A DNA stretch of 64,000 bases from Tamarix chinensis (Eukaryota > Streptophyta > Magnoliopsida > Caryophyllales > Tamaricaceae): the NCBI GenBank assembly GCA_030549775.1, contig CM060172.1, positions 54,239,942-54,303,941 of the forward strand, written 5' to 3'. Positions 1-13,218 of this stretch are shown here, one piece after another. The notes under the pieces are model-generated. The model saw only the letters and a list, made by a program, of their open reading frames with translations, was not told the origin of the DNA and did not search any database. The stretch's first letter is position 1. Each line of letters begins with the position of its first letter. Made by a program: the position numbers and the translations under genes.

Positions 1-1292
1 GCAGCGGAAATGGTGGCTAAGAGTGGTTCGAAGGGTGGTGGAGGTGGAAGAATGGGTTGATCGGGAAGGCTACTTCGCACAGCCGGGGTGTCTTGTGCAG
101 GAAGAATAGAGGGATAAGAGAGATTTAGGTAGTTAGAGGGTGGTGCAAGGAGTACTCAGATGGCCAGAACAGGCGGCAATGTTGGCCAGAGGCGGTGGAA
201 ATGGCGTCTGAAGGAGCGACTGTGGCCATGTCAAGAAAAGTTGGGTTTCAGGGGAAAGCTCGATTGCAGACTCGGTAGGGGGTATTTATAGAGAAAGTAA
301 GAGAGGGTAGGGTTCTATAGGTCGACTAGGGGGTAAGGTAGGTAGGGTTTTGGTCGCCCGCGGCGATGGTTGGCTAGTGGAAGCAGACTTCGGGGTAGGG
401 GAATGCCCAGGAAAAGAAGGAACTGCGGGAGAAGAGGGAGAAAGTGTTTTGAGTCAGCGTGACCGGCGAAACGACGGGGAAAAGAAGGGAGAAACGACCG
501 GTCAAATGGGTGAGATCGGTGGCGTTAATCTTGGAGGTGCAGGTCAACGGAAATGGCAGGTTGTCGACGATGGGGGTAGGAGGGAAGAAAGAAAAGGATG
601 GACCAGGCAATTCAGGGAAGAAAGAAAGAAAGGAAAAGAAAGGGAGTCAACCGATCTGGAGCGGTAAGGGGGAAGGATTTAATTTAAACGCGGTGTTTTG
701 GTGGAAATAATAGAGGAGGAGCAGCGTTTTGATTGGGTTGCGCTGAAGGAAGAAAAGAAAGAATGGGAGAGGGTCGTGGGAAGAAGAAAGAAAATGGGTC
801 GCAGCCAGGCCCAACTCGGGGGAGGGGAGGAAGAAAAAGAAAGGAAGAAGAAAGAAAAAGGAAGAAAGAAAGGGAAAAAGGAAAAAATAATGGATTAGGT
901 TAATTAAATTAATTGCAATATTTAAAGATAATAATATTTAAATCCCTTTTTAGGCTAAATTAGGATTTTTGAAAGATTTTTCATAAATTCCATTTTAATT
1001 AGAAAAACACCCTAAATTTCTTCAATTAAGTTATTTATAAAATTCATATTAATTTAGAACTATTTTCTCTTTCTTTTTTAAATAAAATAATTTATTATTT
1101 AATTTCCGTAATAAAATCCTTAATTAGCTAAAATACCCAAATTTCTCCTAATTAAAATACTTATAAATTTTTTCTTGATTTGCCCTAATTAATTTCCTTT
1201 TATTATAATAAAAATAATTTATTTAAATATTTTTCCTAATAAAATCTTATTTAACTATAATTTTTAAAATTAGAAATTTTTGAATCATTTTA
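1..1292 (-). mobile_element. Long-LTR family, fragment running off the left edge
   Basis: Part of a 3-4 kb LTR of the TGTAAYRCCCC family, cut by the window edge. It matches the layout of the copy at 47749-51740: a CpG-containing, purine-rich block (about 380-890), then an AT-rich block with matching words such as TTTTTAGGCTAA near 950 and 51520, then a terminal stretch that aligns with the end of that copy. A TATA-like box read on the minus strand (281-291) gives the orientation. Open frames in the purine-rich block are low-complexity Arg/Lys/Glu/Gly strings and do not look like proteins. The right end at 1292 is inferred from a decayed terminus, so it is good to a few bases only. Confidence 0.6.
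281..291 (-). promoter_or_regulatory. TATA-like box of long LTR
   Basis: GGTATTTATAG on the plus strand reads CTATAAATACC on the minus strand. The same motif sits at the equivalent place in the copies at 3468-3480, 27674-27681 and 50845-50856, which supports it as the LTR promoter. Confidence 0.5.
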
Positions 1293-2489
1293 TGAATTAT
1301 ATCGTACATGGTTAAAATACTTAACATGTGTCATGCTAACGTAATATACATAAAAGGTAGGAATTCACCAAAACATGCTCTCATGCTTAACTTAGACAAC
1401 ACAAAATATATCATGCTTGATTTCATGTTATAATCATGTAGGTGCTCACACATGTACTAAATAGAATATTCCAAGTAACCACTAGGGTTTATTTCTAATT
1501 GCTCAATCATTAGATTATACCATTTCCTTATTCATATATTGACACAGGTCAACATCCAACCAACATTTCAATCAATAACCACTTAGTCAGTTAAGTCATT
1601 GTCTAAGTGTACATATCAGCTTTTGTTCTTTTTGGTTATTCATACCATTATTTCCATCCTTATCCAATTATTAATCATTTACTTGGTCACCATTTGTATT
1701 TTATCATCCAATTACTCATCATCCCACTTTTTATTATTGAGACATGGACTATACACCACCCCATATTCTCACATACCATGAAAGCTTATCCAAACAAGGG
1801 ACATAAAGTCCAAGCTAAAGCCAATCACCAAAGCGAGTATACATCCAAGCCGAAGCCAATCACCAGAATGGATATAACTCTAGGCTAAAGCCAACATCCT
1901 AGGTAATCAGACCCTTTAGTATCGATACCTTTTAATATATCATCAGTGCTTATAGTAGGCAAGGCATCGAAACCTCTCAAGATCCCACCTAAAGGCACCA
2001 ATAAACGCTCAAAGGTAGACTAACCCTGGGTAGCTAATCAAAGATTGGGTAACCCAGACCCATACAAAACTCGATTGTCTTTCGCTTTACATAATTAGTA
2101 TGTTATTCATAAGATAAGTGATCACACAAGGCCTATATAAACGCAAGAAAAAGCATTTTCCATGTTTATTCAATATAAATCCTCTTTTTTTTCATCTTCC
2201 CGACCACATGGGGTTTCCATTTATCCTTTTCCAATATTATATAGGTCCATCTTGTTATTTTATTCAATCCCAAGTTATATTTCATTACCCTTTTCTCAAA
2301 ACCATCACATTCCATACATGGAATACCCATTTAGCCTTTACTATACTCATAGAGTATATCACAATCTATGATCCATTTAACCTTTTCGTTAGGCCATTAA
2401 TTGGTGATAAAATCTATATTTTATCTCATTAATAATCATAGGATAGCCCCAAACATAGCCTCAAAGCATAACCAAACAAAGCGGAAAAA

Positions 2490-2800
2490 ATCACACAAGC
2501 CAGTCGATTGGTTTGGCCCAACCAATCAATTGATTGCACCAACTAGCCGATCAGTTTAGGTCGATCAGTTTAACTCTACCAAGCCCTAATTTTCCTCAAA
2601 CCGATTAATTAGTTTAGGTAAACCAGCCTACTATTCATAGACCAGCCAATCGGTTCTATCAAACCAATTAATGGGTTTAAACAGATAGTAAGAACAAGAT
2701 CTCTATAGGCTTACTAGTCGATGGGTTAGGTCAAACAGTCAATTTTTCTAAGAACTAGTCGATCGATTCGACCTAACCAGTCAATCGATTTGCTCTATAA
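2490..2800. repeat. Cluster of degenerate CGATCGGTT motifs (internal cluster)
   Basis: About ten irregularly spaced variants of AACCAGTCGATCGGTT and its complement, with the half-palindrome AACCGATCGGTT as core. The same cluster recurs at 22490-22740 plus 28505-28560 in the related element, and near 30120-30421. Confidence 0.6.
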
Positions 2801-3467
2801 TAGCATCCAACCATTATTTTCATGTAAATTTATGCTCATAAATCATCATTAAACACATTGGAACATATAATAACATAGTATAACACATTTCCAACCAACT
2901 TAACTAGCACAAATTAACATTTAATCATCACATCCTGTTTTTCTCATGATTCATGCTTCTTACTCAAACTATACAATCTACCCATCCAAATCAATTCTAC
3001 AAGGCATATACATTCATTCAACAAACAAGATTAATTTAAAGAAACTCATATCATGCAGAAATACTCAAAAATCATTTTAGAAGAAAGAATCACTTACTTG
3101 AAACAGGCAAAATTCTCCTTAAACCAGAAATTTCAATAAGTGAAAATCTCAACTTTTAAAATTTTAAACTCAAAATTTCACGCAAAACCTTATTAGTTTT
3201 CAAACTTAAAATAGAAGGGAAAGAAAGAAATACCACACCTAAAGTAAAATAGGGCAATGCTCGGCTGAACCACTCAATCTTTTTCCCAAATCAAACTATT
3301 CCTTGCTTAACAATTAAAACAAGAGAGAGCTAGAGATGGAATCAAAATAGTGCAAGGAAATTGATTACAAGGTTCAAGTGTAGAGAGGAGAAAGGTGAAT
3401 ATAGAGACTTAAAGATTTTAGTGACTGAAAGAAAGGTGCACCAAAGGGGTGATTGGGGATATTTATA

Positions 3468-3480
3468 GCCAACCAATTGA
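3468..3480 (-). promoter_or_regulatory. TATA-like box of long LTR
   Basis: GATATTTATAGCC reads GGCTATAAATATC on the minus strand. It is preserved next to the same flanking phrase as at 29221-29240, where the box has decayed to TATTTACAG. Confidence 0.5.
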
Positions 3481-3944
3481 GAGGAATAATAGAGGGTTCA
3501 AGAACAATTCGAAAACCCTAGAAATTACCATTTGAATTTGAGCTAAATAGATGGATTTAGTCCAAGATATAATAACCTATTCTCCAAAACTCAAATGGTA
3601 TTTTTGGAGAATGTAGGTAAATTAGGCCAGAATTGAGATTTACAAGAGTGGTAATGGAAGGTCAGCATGGAAGGAATCTTCCAGCTACTAAAAATCATGT
3701 GTGAGATCAAAGCATTGATCTCAAAAACATGCATAGGACAGAGGTGGAAGAATACAAGATTGAGGTCATTTCTTCCTGTCAATTGTCCTAATCGACCTCT
3801 AAATCGATCTAAAGCAATATTTTGGGCTAAATGCATCATAAAAAATAGTTAAGAATCTCTTAGGGGCAATTTGGCAGGGGTTGGTAAGGTTTTATTTTAG
3901 TATAAGAATTTTTTTAGAAAATCAAGTTCAAAAATATACCCAGC

Positions 3945-4110
3945 TCAACAAACTAGTCGATCAGTTTAGGCCTACTAGTTAACTGTTCTACAAACCAATC
4001 AATCAATTCCCCCAACCAATTGATTGGTTTAGTTGAAAAAATACATTTTGCTAAAGTGACGAACCAGTTGATTTGTTCATGGAACCAGTCAATCGGTTCG
4101 CTTGAAAAAC
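3945..4110. repeat. Cluster of CGATCGGTT motifs near the LTR 5' end
   Basis: Five to six variants of the motif lie 120-290 bp inside the terminus at 4233, that is upstream of the TATA box in minus orientation. The related copy has the same cluster at 29735-29880. The position would fit U3 regulatory sites, but this is inference. Confidence 0.5.
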
Positions 4111-4269
4111 TCAATAAACTCCATTTTTCCAACTTTATCTCAAACACAATCATAACATTAAATTAAAAACAAATGCCTAAAAATTGGCATTATTCTTATT
4201 AAACATTTTATAAAAAAAATATGGGGTATTATAATGTGGATTGCACCACCTCATTTACCACTTGTTTTC

Positions 4270-7200
4270 TATAACATACCCAAAATTTACTCTTGAAAAA
4301 TTTAGTTCAAAGGAATAATGCAGAAGCTAAAATAGAAAATGGGGAATGTTACCGCCACATCTAATACAAGATAAATGTCCATCATCTATCTCATGCTAGA
4401 TGCAAAACTAAAACCTATCTAACTAAAATTCAAACAACATCTCTGCCATGAGGATAAACTCCCATAATGAGACATCCAATGGCATATGGCAAGTGAATAA
4501 TTTCACTAAATAAAATCATCATTGATCAAATCAGTGAAAAACTTATGAAATAACCATAGATTTTATAATCTTAGCAAAGTAATGAGAAATTAAATTTTGA
4601 TTACAACACCATTAAAGTTTTAATACATCACTTGAAATTTTCCAAAAGTAGGTATATATGAATAAAGAAAAATCCTAGAGGGATAAAATTCTAGGTTGCC
4701 TACTCTCTCAAAGCCAAGTCTTCAATCCATCAGTAATAATCGATCTCAAGCCTACATAAGAAGTATACTCCCCAACATTAGTGGATCATTGCAGTACCCA
4801 TTTAACCAAAGTAGTATCAGTACGGGTCCAGTACAGAGTAAATCACAACTACCCAACTTATGGAAGGAAACGTGAAGTGCATACAACATGGTAATCTTTA
4901 ACTTACAATACTCATGCTCAAGTATACATGTGATATATACACCATTCCACTCATATGGTTTCACAAAGTATATAACATATTATTAATTTCCTGCTCAATA
5001 GTTATGAAGAAAAGTTATACATAAAATGACAAGAGCAAAATACATATGTAGTAGCTAAAGTAAGGCATGTGCATATGGAATATTTTAGTCATAATTATCA
5101 AGGGTACATGTGGTAGTAGCATAGAACTTATGAGACATGTGCTGACATATGATAAAATGTGGGGTCATGGGTTTATGGTTATAAATACATGACTAGACAT
5201 GGCAACACATAAGGTACAAGCATATAATGAATCATGAATGCAAGCTAAGTAATACAACTACTTTATAATATAGTATTCTATAAATAAGGCCCACATATGA
5301 TTTATATAATAGATCATGTGACATTTAGGTACGAATAGGTATCATATGGTAACAATATTATAAGGAAGACAACCAAAACATGCATAGGATAATAAAATAT
5401 AAAGCCTATGAAAGGACGATAATAATCAATTATTGTATTCAATTTTTGTGATCACATCCATTTGATTATTTTATCTTGAGGGTAGAGACTCAAAAAAATC
5501 ATAACAACTAATCACTTAAGTATGTATACCTCTTATAGGGACGAAATATATCAAGATACCTATAGAGTATAAAAGGGTCTCTTCGGACCTCATAAGGCAC
5601 GTGAGATCACTTAAGAGAAAAATACCAGAATGGTACCAAGTGAATACCAAGAGTGGTAGAAGTCCCAACTCAAGATCTTTCACTTTAAGTGATAATTTAG
5701 ATTTAACGAAGCATAAATCATGCCCACATAATAGCACTTAAATCACTTCCATCAACACAATGAAATTCCACTATTATAACCATTTCAAGTGGCATTAAAG
5801 ATGATTAATTTTAAGGGACATTAAAGTTGATCCAGTCCAAGTGGTATTTAAGCCGATCAATGTCAAGTGGCATTAAAGCCGATAAATTTCATGTGGTAAT
5901 AAATTTCATCCAATTCAAGTAGCATTAAAGCTTATCAATCCATGTGGTATAAAATATAACATAAGGTATCATACAATTTCAATCCATACTCAACCAGTGA
6001 TATGATTTTCCACACCGATTATAATTTTGATACATTAGAGCATACTCTAAAATCACCAAACATTTTATAATTAGATGAACATGTTAACCACATAATCATG
6101 CTCAACCCTTCACATACTCAAACAAATAAAATAATCAAGAGGCATACTAACATGTGTTCACAATGAAGTTATAAACTCATAGATACATAGAATTGCCACA
6201 CAAAAGCATAGTATGCTCTTGACATAAATAACATAAAGCATACTCATCACCTTCGACTTCAAGAAAACATACATTCCATGATTTTTCCATAAGCAAAGGT
6301 AAGTAATGACTTACCTAAATTCGAAGCTAGCTAAACAAATTGAGAACGAGAGAGAGATATCCAGAGCTTGACAATCTATGATAATGTTTTCATAGATCAC
6401 TAATAGAACTTGTAAGACAAGATTAGAAACTACATTATTGATAAACAATTCAAGTATTATAATTTAATCAACATAGAGAGACACATATAGTCTTTCTTAG
6501 AAAACGTGTCCAAAAACTTAGGCTCAAGAGCATAGATCCATTAAGATTTAAAATTAAGTATTAACCAAATTGATTTCAATAAATATCACTAAGGACATTT
6601 CAAATTGGTTTGGAAAACCAGGAAATAATAGTAGATGTTAAGTTAATTTTCTTGAAATGACTTACTAGTCTAGTATTAAAACTAAAAAGACAAACCAACA
6701 TATTTCAAAGAAATGAAAAATAAAAATAAAATTCAAATGATTTTAAATCATAGCTGGTAATTTGCTAGGTGAAAGAAGCATAAGCAAATCATTTTCATAT
6801 AACTATCTCTAAAAATTAGGGTTTCCAAGCCCGAACTGCAAACCAACTAATTAACTATGATTACCTCAAATTGATAGCTTGAAAATATAATTAAAATAAC
6901 TTTATATAAATCTAGATAATCAATTTCAACAAAATGATCTTACGAGTAGCCAATTTAAGATAATCGTTTTCCAAAAATTAGGGTTTTAAAGCCTGAAACA
7001 CAAATTCAAACAATTTAAATCAATTAATCTCAATTAAAGGTGTTATAACACAATTAAACTCATTTCAACTATTTATATAAATTCAATTTCATAAAAGCAA
7101 CTTTATAAATAACCAGTTTTATCATTTTATTTAAAATCAAGGGTTTTAGTCACAAAATTACAATTTGATTACATTTTATTAATTTATTTAAATTGAATGT

Positions 7201-7525
7201 TTAGAAAAGCAATTAGACATATTTCATAACATGTTACATGATCAATTGATAAAAAAATAATAAAAGAAATACCCAATGTAACATAAAAAAATATTATAAA
7301 GAAAACAAAAATATACCTACAGAACATGAATCTTCAAGCAAAAAGAGAAAAGATGGTGGTGAACAGGATGTTAGGCAGCGCCAATGGGGTCCAATGCTTA
7401 CCTACAAAAATTAGTCTTAATTTGGCTAAAATAAATGGAAATAAGTAAAAATAATTCAAAAAATTCAAAAGTATATAATAAAAAACAAATAAAAGGTGGT
7501 GGTCACTACCAAAAAAGGGTGAAAA
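4270..7525 (-). mobile_element. Decayed long-LTR copy
   Basis: Begins with TATAACATACCC followed by AAAATTTACTC, matching the TGTAACACCCCCAAAATTTAC start at 47749. The next landmark, ATGTTACCGCCACA (4347-4360), matches ATGCTACCGCCACA at about 47825. The rest is AT-rich and diverged, and the right end is not clear. No gene is visible in it. Confidence 0.4.
5765..5960. repeat. Degenerate ~30-bp tandem repeat
   Basis: About six head-to-tail copies of a unit resembling CAAGTGGCATTAAAGCCGAT, with period near 30 bp and many substitutions. It lies inside the decayed LTR copy. Confidence 0.6.
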
Positions 7526-8416
7526 TGTAATACTCCATATTTTTTAAAATTCAATTTTATTAAGCGTAATAATTTTATCAGCATAATTTGATGAAAATAT
7601 TTAATTATTTTAATTTCAATTCATTTTATGGCTTTATCAACGATTTCGAATTATTATTATAATTAAATTAATCATTTTTATTGCAGGTCAATTTAGATAA
7701 TTTTGTTGATATTATTATAATCATATGATTTTAATTTTCATTTAAAAATATATATTTTCATTCTTTCTCATGTTTTAATTTTTAATATTTTATATTCATT
7801 TTCTATTATAACTTCATTGTGTGATTACAACTCTATTTAGAGTTATATTTCATTTATGAAATAAATAATTTAAATTCTAAAATTCCATTTAAAATAGTAA
7901 AATTATTTTAATGATTTGATTTATTAATAATATTTTTGACCTTGAGTTTATCTATTTTTTAGAGGTTGTTAAGATCTTTGGAAAGTTTTAAATTAAAAAT
8001 ATTTTTGTAACTTATTTATGATTTTTTTTCCAAATTAATATTCTTTGTTTTTACCCTTATTGGTTTATGGAGGACCATTTTTAAAAATTATTTGAATGAA
8101 TCACAGTCTCTTAGAGTTTGATTTAAATATTTTATTATTTGATTTTAAATATTTTTTAAGGTCTTAATATTTATTTTTGTAAATAATATGAAAAATTGCA
8201 TTTATTAGTATTTTATTTCGAAAGCTTTTTTAAATCTATTTAAATAGCTTTTATATTGCTTTTATACCTTTGGTTCTTCACGAAAGAGTTTTCCTTCAAT
8301 GAGTTTCAAATACAATTTATTTGTAAATATTTTCAGGTATTTTATACCCACTTATGTATATGTGTATTTGTAATAAAAAAAATTCAAAACCCCGATCGGT
8401 CCCACCTTTTCCATTT

Positions 8417-8459
<43 letters not shown>

Positions 8460-9700
8460 CTTCCTTTATGCTTTTTTTTCTCTACAAAACCAAACCTAAG
8501 GCCCCAACCCTGAATCCATTATCCTTTTCCCTTTACTTTAACCATCGGCCACAACTACAACTCCACCTTACTTCTGCCCCCATCTTCATCGTTCCCAACC
8601 TCCAACACAACAGCCGCTCAAAGAAATAGCAATGAAAATGAGCAGCAGGCAGCATAGGAGTTGAGACACTAACCAACTCGAGCTCGACAACCCCATATAG
8701 TATCATGCAAGCCATGGCAAACATTGGACGAAATTTCCCTTACCATAGATGAGCTCCATTCAGCTTGTATCAACAGATTTTGTTTAATATATTTTTATCC
8801 AAACCCTAACTTTTTTTTTGAGTAATTTTGAATGAATTGACATATGATAAGCTAAATTGGCTATTTAATTATGTATATATATGTTGTATGATTAGTTTTG
8901 AATGCTTAATTATAGTGTATGTAGTTTATTTATAAAAATCAAAATTTTAACCCAATTATGTTTGAATTTCGCAGATTCATATGAATAAGCTAATTTTGAT
9001 AAATTAATTATACAATATGCAGTAAACTTTTATATTAAAACTGTCAATTTGATAAATTTATAACGAATTCATCGAAATTAGATTTCTAGGTCAAAATTTG
9101 TGTGTAACGAAATTGAATTGCATAATTGAGTTGTTTCATTCAATTGATTTTAGTTATTCATGTGTGTTAATAGATTATTTTTTTGGATTATGAGGATGTT
9201 ATTTTTTGTTGATTTTGAGTGTATTATAAAATTATTAAGATATATATAATTTTTGTGGATTTATGATGGGCACAATATAATGTTATGTTTATACATATTA
9301 TTTGTATCAATATTTTTGGATGATGAGCATGTTATTGTGGCCAAATAGTTATAAATTATTAGTGATATAATTTTGTTATATTAGTCTCCATAATTTTATT
9401 CATGAAGGTGTCCTTCATTTTGTGGATATTTGTTATGTTGTGAATATATTGTATTAGGTTAATTTTAGTAATTAAGTGCTAAGAATATTAATTAAAGTAA
9501 TGCATTATTATATTACTAAATAAATTTTTCATAAGCACGTATAAAATAATTGATTCTTAATACATATGTAGTTACTTTAATATTAATGAGTAATAATATT
9601 GATTTAGTATTAGCAAATACTAATGTTATGTTTTATTGTGTAGCAATACTTTGATCTAGAGGTGTAGTTGCCAAGAAACAATTAGGAAATGGTGTCTACA
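7526..9700 (+). mobile_element. Probable plus-oriented long-LTR fragment
   Basis: Starts TGTAATACTCC, has an AT-rich first kilobase and then a pyrimidine-rich block (8395-8620). That order is the mirror image of the minus-oriented copies and the same as in the plus-oriented copy at 56285. No right terminus was found, so the end is a guess. No gene is visible. Confidence 0.35.
8421..8452. repeat. (CT)n microsatellite, about 16 units
   Basis: Uninterrupted CT dinucleotides inside a pyrimidine-rich block. The Ser/Leu-rich open frames across it are a by-product. Confidence 0.95.
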
Positions 9701-11800
9701 GATATCTTGTGATTATTTAGGGCAATCTCATCAGTAACCTAGAAATGAAGACTTATATTATACATTTGATTAAATTAGATTGCTTTTAAATATTTAAAAT
9801 ATTTTATAGACATCGAATTTGTATGAACTATGGCTATATATTGTATTTATGTTTACTAATTATTTTTATAATCATATGTTTATATCTGTGGAAATAAAAT
9901 TAACATAAGATTCTTGTAGTTAATAAACGCTACATTTGTTTTTGAAAATGGCATCACTATATAGACAATCAATGATGACATATTATCATTGATGAGCTAA
10001 ATCCATAAGAGGACCAATTCATTATATCATGTCGATGTTGTATTCCATAGAGACTTCATTATCAAGTAATGAATCTTTACTATTTTAACTATCTAGGTGA
10101 ATTAAGGTCAGAGAGTGGAAAATGACTAATAAAATAAAATCAATTGGTAATGTTGATGGTAGTAAAAAAAATCTATTTAAAAGCCTAGGATTGGATTGTC
10201 ATCATAAATCGGTAGTTAATGAATGATCAATTTAATTTTCAAATAGTTTCTTAAATCCAAGAGGGTGAAATAACCAAAATTAACTAATAGCCTTTTTCAA
10301 GGTCTAAAAGTCGTACATAATCCAATTTAATAGCCTATTTTTATGGTGGTGAATCAAATTAAATTCATTACATTTTATGCTAGATTAAAATTCCCAAGAG
10401 ATTCTAGCCCAATTTTGTGGTTCGATTCTCCTATTTACTTGTTATATTTTTGACTATTAATCTGCACCTTTTACTTATTCGATTAAATATCTATATATAG
10501 TCAAATTGATGATCATGAACTCAACTATAAATAAAGAACTAACAATTGAAATCAAGAATTCAAGCAATGGAAAGAAAACTAAACTAATTTATCATTAATT
10601 AACAAATTAGATTAGATCCAACCCTAGAAAAAGAATCTACTTACTCATAGTTAAATCAATAAACATAATAGAGAAATTAGACATAGATGAAATAAATAGA
10701 GTAATAGGTTAGAAGATAAAACCAATGTGTTGATGATATGAAGAATCGATCACCGAAATCGAATGATTACAAAACTTTAAAATTCAATCTACCTTTAGAA
10801 TCAAGATGAAAAAAAGAGCCCAAAGGATGAGCTACAACCCCTAAGGATTTTTTTAGGTCATGCTCTACTAGTTCTAAAAACTTTCACTGCTAATGTAATC
10901 ATTTATCTCTATAAAATCATGTGGATAAATTAAAAACTAACACCCAACATGACATTGTAGGTCAACATGGTTAGGCTGTGTTGGGGTTAGAGACTGAGTG
11001 TTCACACAGAAAATCTACACAACCATGTTGCTCAACACTAGCAAGATGTGATAGGTCTAGAAACTTCATTTTCACCACAATTTCATTTGTACTTCAACAC
11101 TCCTCTGTTATAAGACACTAAGAGGTCATATGACTTCTTCCTATGCTCCTCTTGACTCCCACTTTGCTCCAATTTCTTTCTTAACTCCAACATTTCTTAC
11201 ATAACTCATATAGAGAGTAGTAACCCAAACCAAGGAGCTAAACTAGGCTAAAGTATAAGGAACTCACACCAAAGAACAAGCAAATTGGGGTAATAAATGA
11301 TTAACATGTTGATAGTATTCGAGTTTTACAATCATTATTAATTTCAATTTTTTTTATAAAAAATAAAATAAAACATTCAACATGTTAAGTGTTTTATGTG
11401 ATGACAATTAGAACACTTAAAAAAAATTGATCTTAAAATATTTAGAAAGTGTTGATTCTATAAGCCTTTATAGTGATGACATTTCACAATAGATATTTAT
11501 TTTTTTTAAATAAAAAAAAAGTTTAGAAAGTATCTGCCTATAAGATTTTATATCGATTTTATAAAGTCTACCAAATTTCAAAATTCATCATTGTAAAAGA
11601 TATTTCTAGTGATGACATCACTATTAATTTAATTTTTTAAATTTAAATAAATTTTAAAATATGTCAAGGTAATAAAACACATTGAGTTGTCTTTATAAGT
11701 TTTATCGCGATAATCATTTTTTTCATTGCTAAAAATATTTCTTGGTATGAATTTATAGGAGCGAGAATATATTATTGCAATAATTGTCTAACTATGATAT
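9701..11800. other. AT-rich sequence without recognised content
   Basis: No open frame above 60 codons and no family match. Three copies of GTGATGACA occur near 11399, 11473 and 11610, too few to assign a transposon family. Confidence 0.5.
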
Positions 11801-12411
11801 ACAGGTTTTTTATAATTAGAATTTTATAAATCCATTTGGGCAAAAGGAGTTGACACATACAACATGGGGAACACCACCCCCAACTTTTAAGAAGGTTTTG
11901 GAAGTACTTATTAATCCTTTATCTAGGAAAAACCACGATTCATAGTCATTATACTCCCATTGCTCCGCTCCCTACTAAAAGGACACATTTACAATATGGA
12001 ACTCTCTTAACATAGGGGTTGGCACCCTCAAGTAAGAAATGTGACCAACTACAAGACTCCATTTGCCTAAGTGAGCAACCAAACAAGGCAACTAAAATAT
12101 TTGAACCATATAGCAAACCTCATCCATTACATTCATTAAAGGAAACATATCACCTCGAAATTTTAGGAAAGAAAAAAAAATCAAAGTGCAAGATGGCTCC
12201 CGGGTTGAGGTTCAACCCCATACGAGAACTGTAACCAAATCCATGCATGATTTTCCATTGATATTATGGCTCATAGAGCAAAAAAGAAGTGAAACTCTTA
12301 CATACGATGTGACTATAACCATACACCAAATTCCACATGTCTATGTAGACCTTACTTAGCTAATGTGTCCGCTAATCTATTAGAAATCCATGATTTATGA
12401 ATGATTAAAAG
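11800..12411 (-). pseudogene. LINE remnant: C-terminal end of RNase H and 3' region
   Basis: On the minus strand, from 12411 leftwards, the frame reads through a segment ending ...NRLADTLAK (about 12350-12400), the usual C-terminal end of the RNase H domain in plant L1-like LINEs. The frame is broken by a stop just after it. The rest to about 11800 has no long frame and would be the 3' tail; no clear poly-A tract was seen. The other half of this RNase H lies at 19534-19890, on the far side of the gypsy element. Removing that element and one copy of its target duplication makes the two halves continuous in the same frame. RNase H would degrade the RNA strand during reverse transcription, but this copy is dead (several in-frame stops). 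Confidence 0.65.
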
Positions 12412-12416
12412 CCTAG
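12412..12416. repeat. Target site duplication CCTAG, left copy
   Basis: Perfect match to 19534-19538 immediately outside the two LTRs. Confidence 0.95.
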
Positions 12417-13149
12417 TGATGAAAGCCCAAATACCCTTAGTACCCTTACTAAGAAAAGCACCAATTATCCTTTAAAAATAATTAATTATATTTGTATTAT
12501 TGTCTTGCAGGATAATCAAGAAAATTGACAATCTAAACCAAGCAAGCGGGGAAAAGGATTCAAGACGGTGCTATCAAAAACGGGATCCTGTTGCTGAGAA
12601 GACATACTCAAGTTTTAAATTATTAGCAAGAATAATGGCATTATCGCCAATTAGCAAAATTCTACTATTATTATTATCGTTGTTTTGTTTATTTAGTTTT
12701 AGCTTGTAATAAGGGTATTAAGCAGCTAGTTAAGTGGGATTTGCCTAATCCATCATTAAACCACCTTCAAATTCCCCACATCTTCCTTAATCCTACCACA
12801 CCCCAAAGCCTACTATTTCTCAACCAAAAAAAAACAGAAGCCCAAAACCAAAAACGCACACACGCGTCCCACCCCGTTTCCCCGGTCCACAACCCCGTCT
12901 CCCCAGTCCACAGCCTTTACGCCCTGCCTTCTTTATCAAACCGTTCGGTCCATCACCTTCACTCCCGTTCGGTCAAAACAACCTTCACTCCTCACGCAGC
13001 CCTTCCCGAGTCGTCTCCTTCCTCTAATCTCGCCTTCTTCGTCGACCACCATTAATGGGGATTACCCACCTTTAATTCACTCTACCCGCTCCACCTTTTC
13101 GACTGTTGCCCAACGTTCGATTTCCATCTACCCTAGCTAGTTGCTTCCC

Positions 13150-13157
13150 TATATAAA
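13150..13157 (+). promoter_or_regulatory. TATA box of the gypsy 5' LTR
   Basis: TATATAAA, about 240 bp before the LTR end. The same box is in the 3' LTR at 19294-19301. A start about 30 bp downstream would mark the U3/R boundary. Confidence 0.75.
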
Positions 13158-13212
13158 GCTTCTATCTTTATGTAAGAAGGACAACTTGGTTCGAATCGAT
13201 TTCAGCATATGA

Positions 13213-13218
13213 AATAAA
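13213..13218 (+). promoter_or_regulatory. Candidate polyadenylation signal AATAAA
   Basis: Lies about 60 bp after the TATA box. The copy that would act in the 3' LTR is at 19357-19362. The short spacing would give a very short R region. Confidence 0.5.

Larger units (their letters stand above)
1293..4233 (-). mobile_element. Long-LTR family, subfamily with CGATCGGTT clusters (left-truncated)
   Basis: Homologous by eye to the two arms of the element at 20826-30031. Shared landmarks are the stretch near 1910-1990 with TTTAGTATCGATACC (also near 21915), the clusters of CGATCGGTT-like motifs, the phrase GGTGATTGGGG next to a TATA box, and a terminal GGGGTATTATA at 4223-4233. The left part is missing because the preceding LTR (ending at 1292) interrupts it. 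No coding capacity is visible. The minus orientation is inferred from the TATA box. Confidence 0.6.

Noticed and set aside
350..898. Overlapping Arg/Lys/Glu/Gly-rich frames
   Set aside because: Low-complexity purine-rich LTR sequence with open frames in several phases; no domain.
11285..11800. Possible CACTA-type transposon end (repeated GTGATGACA)
   Set aside because: No CACTA terminus or 3-bp duplication found; only three motif copies.
12500..12709. 69-codon frame present in both gypsy LTRs (also 18643-18852), with a hydrophobic C-terminus
   Set aside because: No ATG near the start. It is duplicated only because LTRs are duplicated, and the differences between the two copies in it (Arg/Trp, Ala/Thr, Ser/Ile) change the amino acid, which argues against selection.
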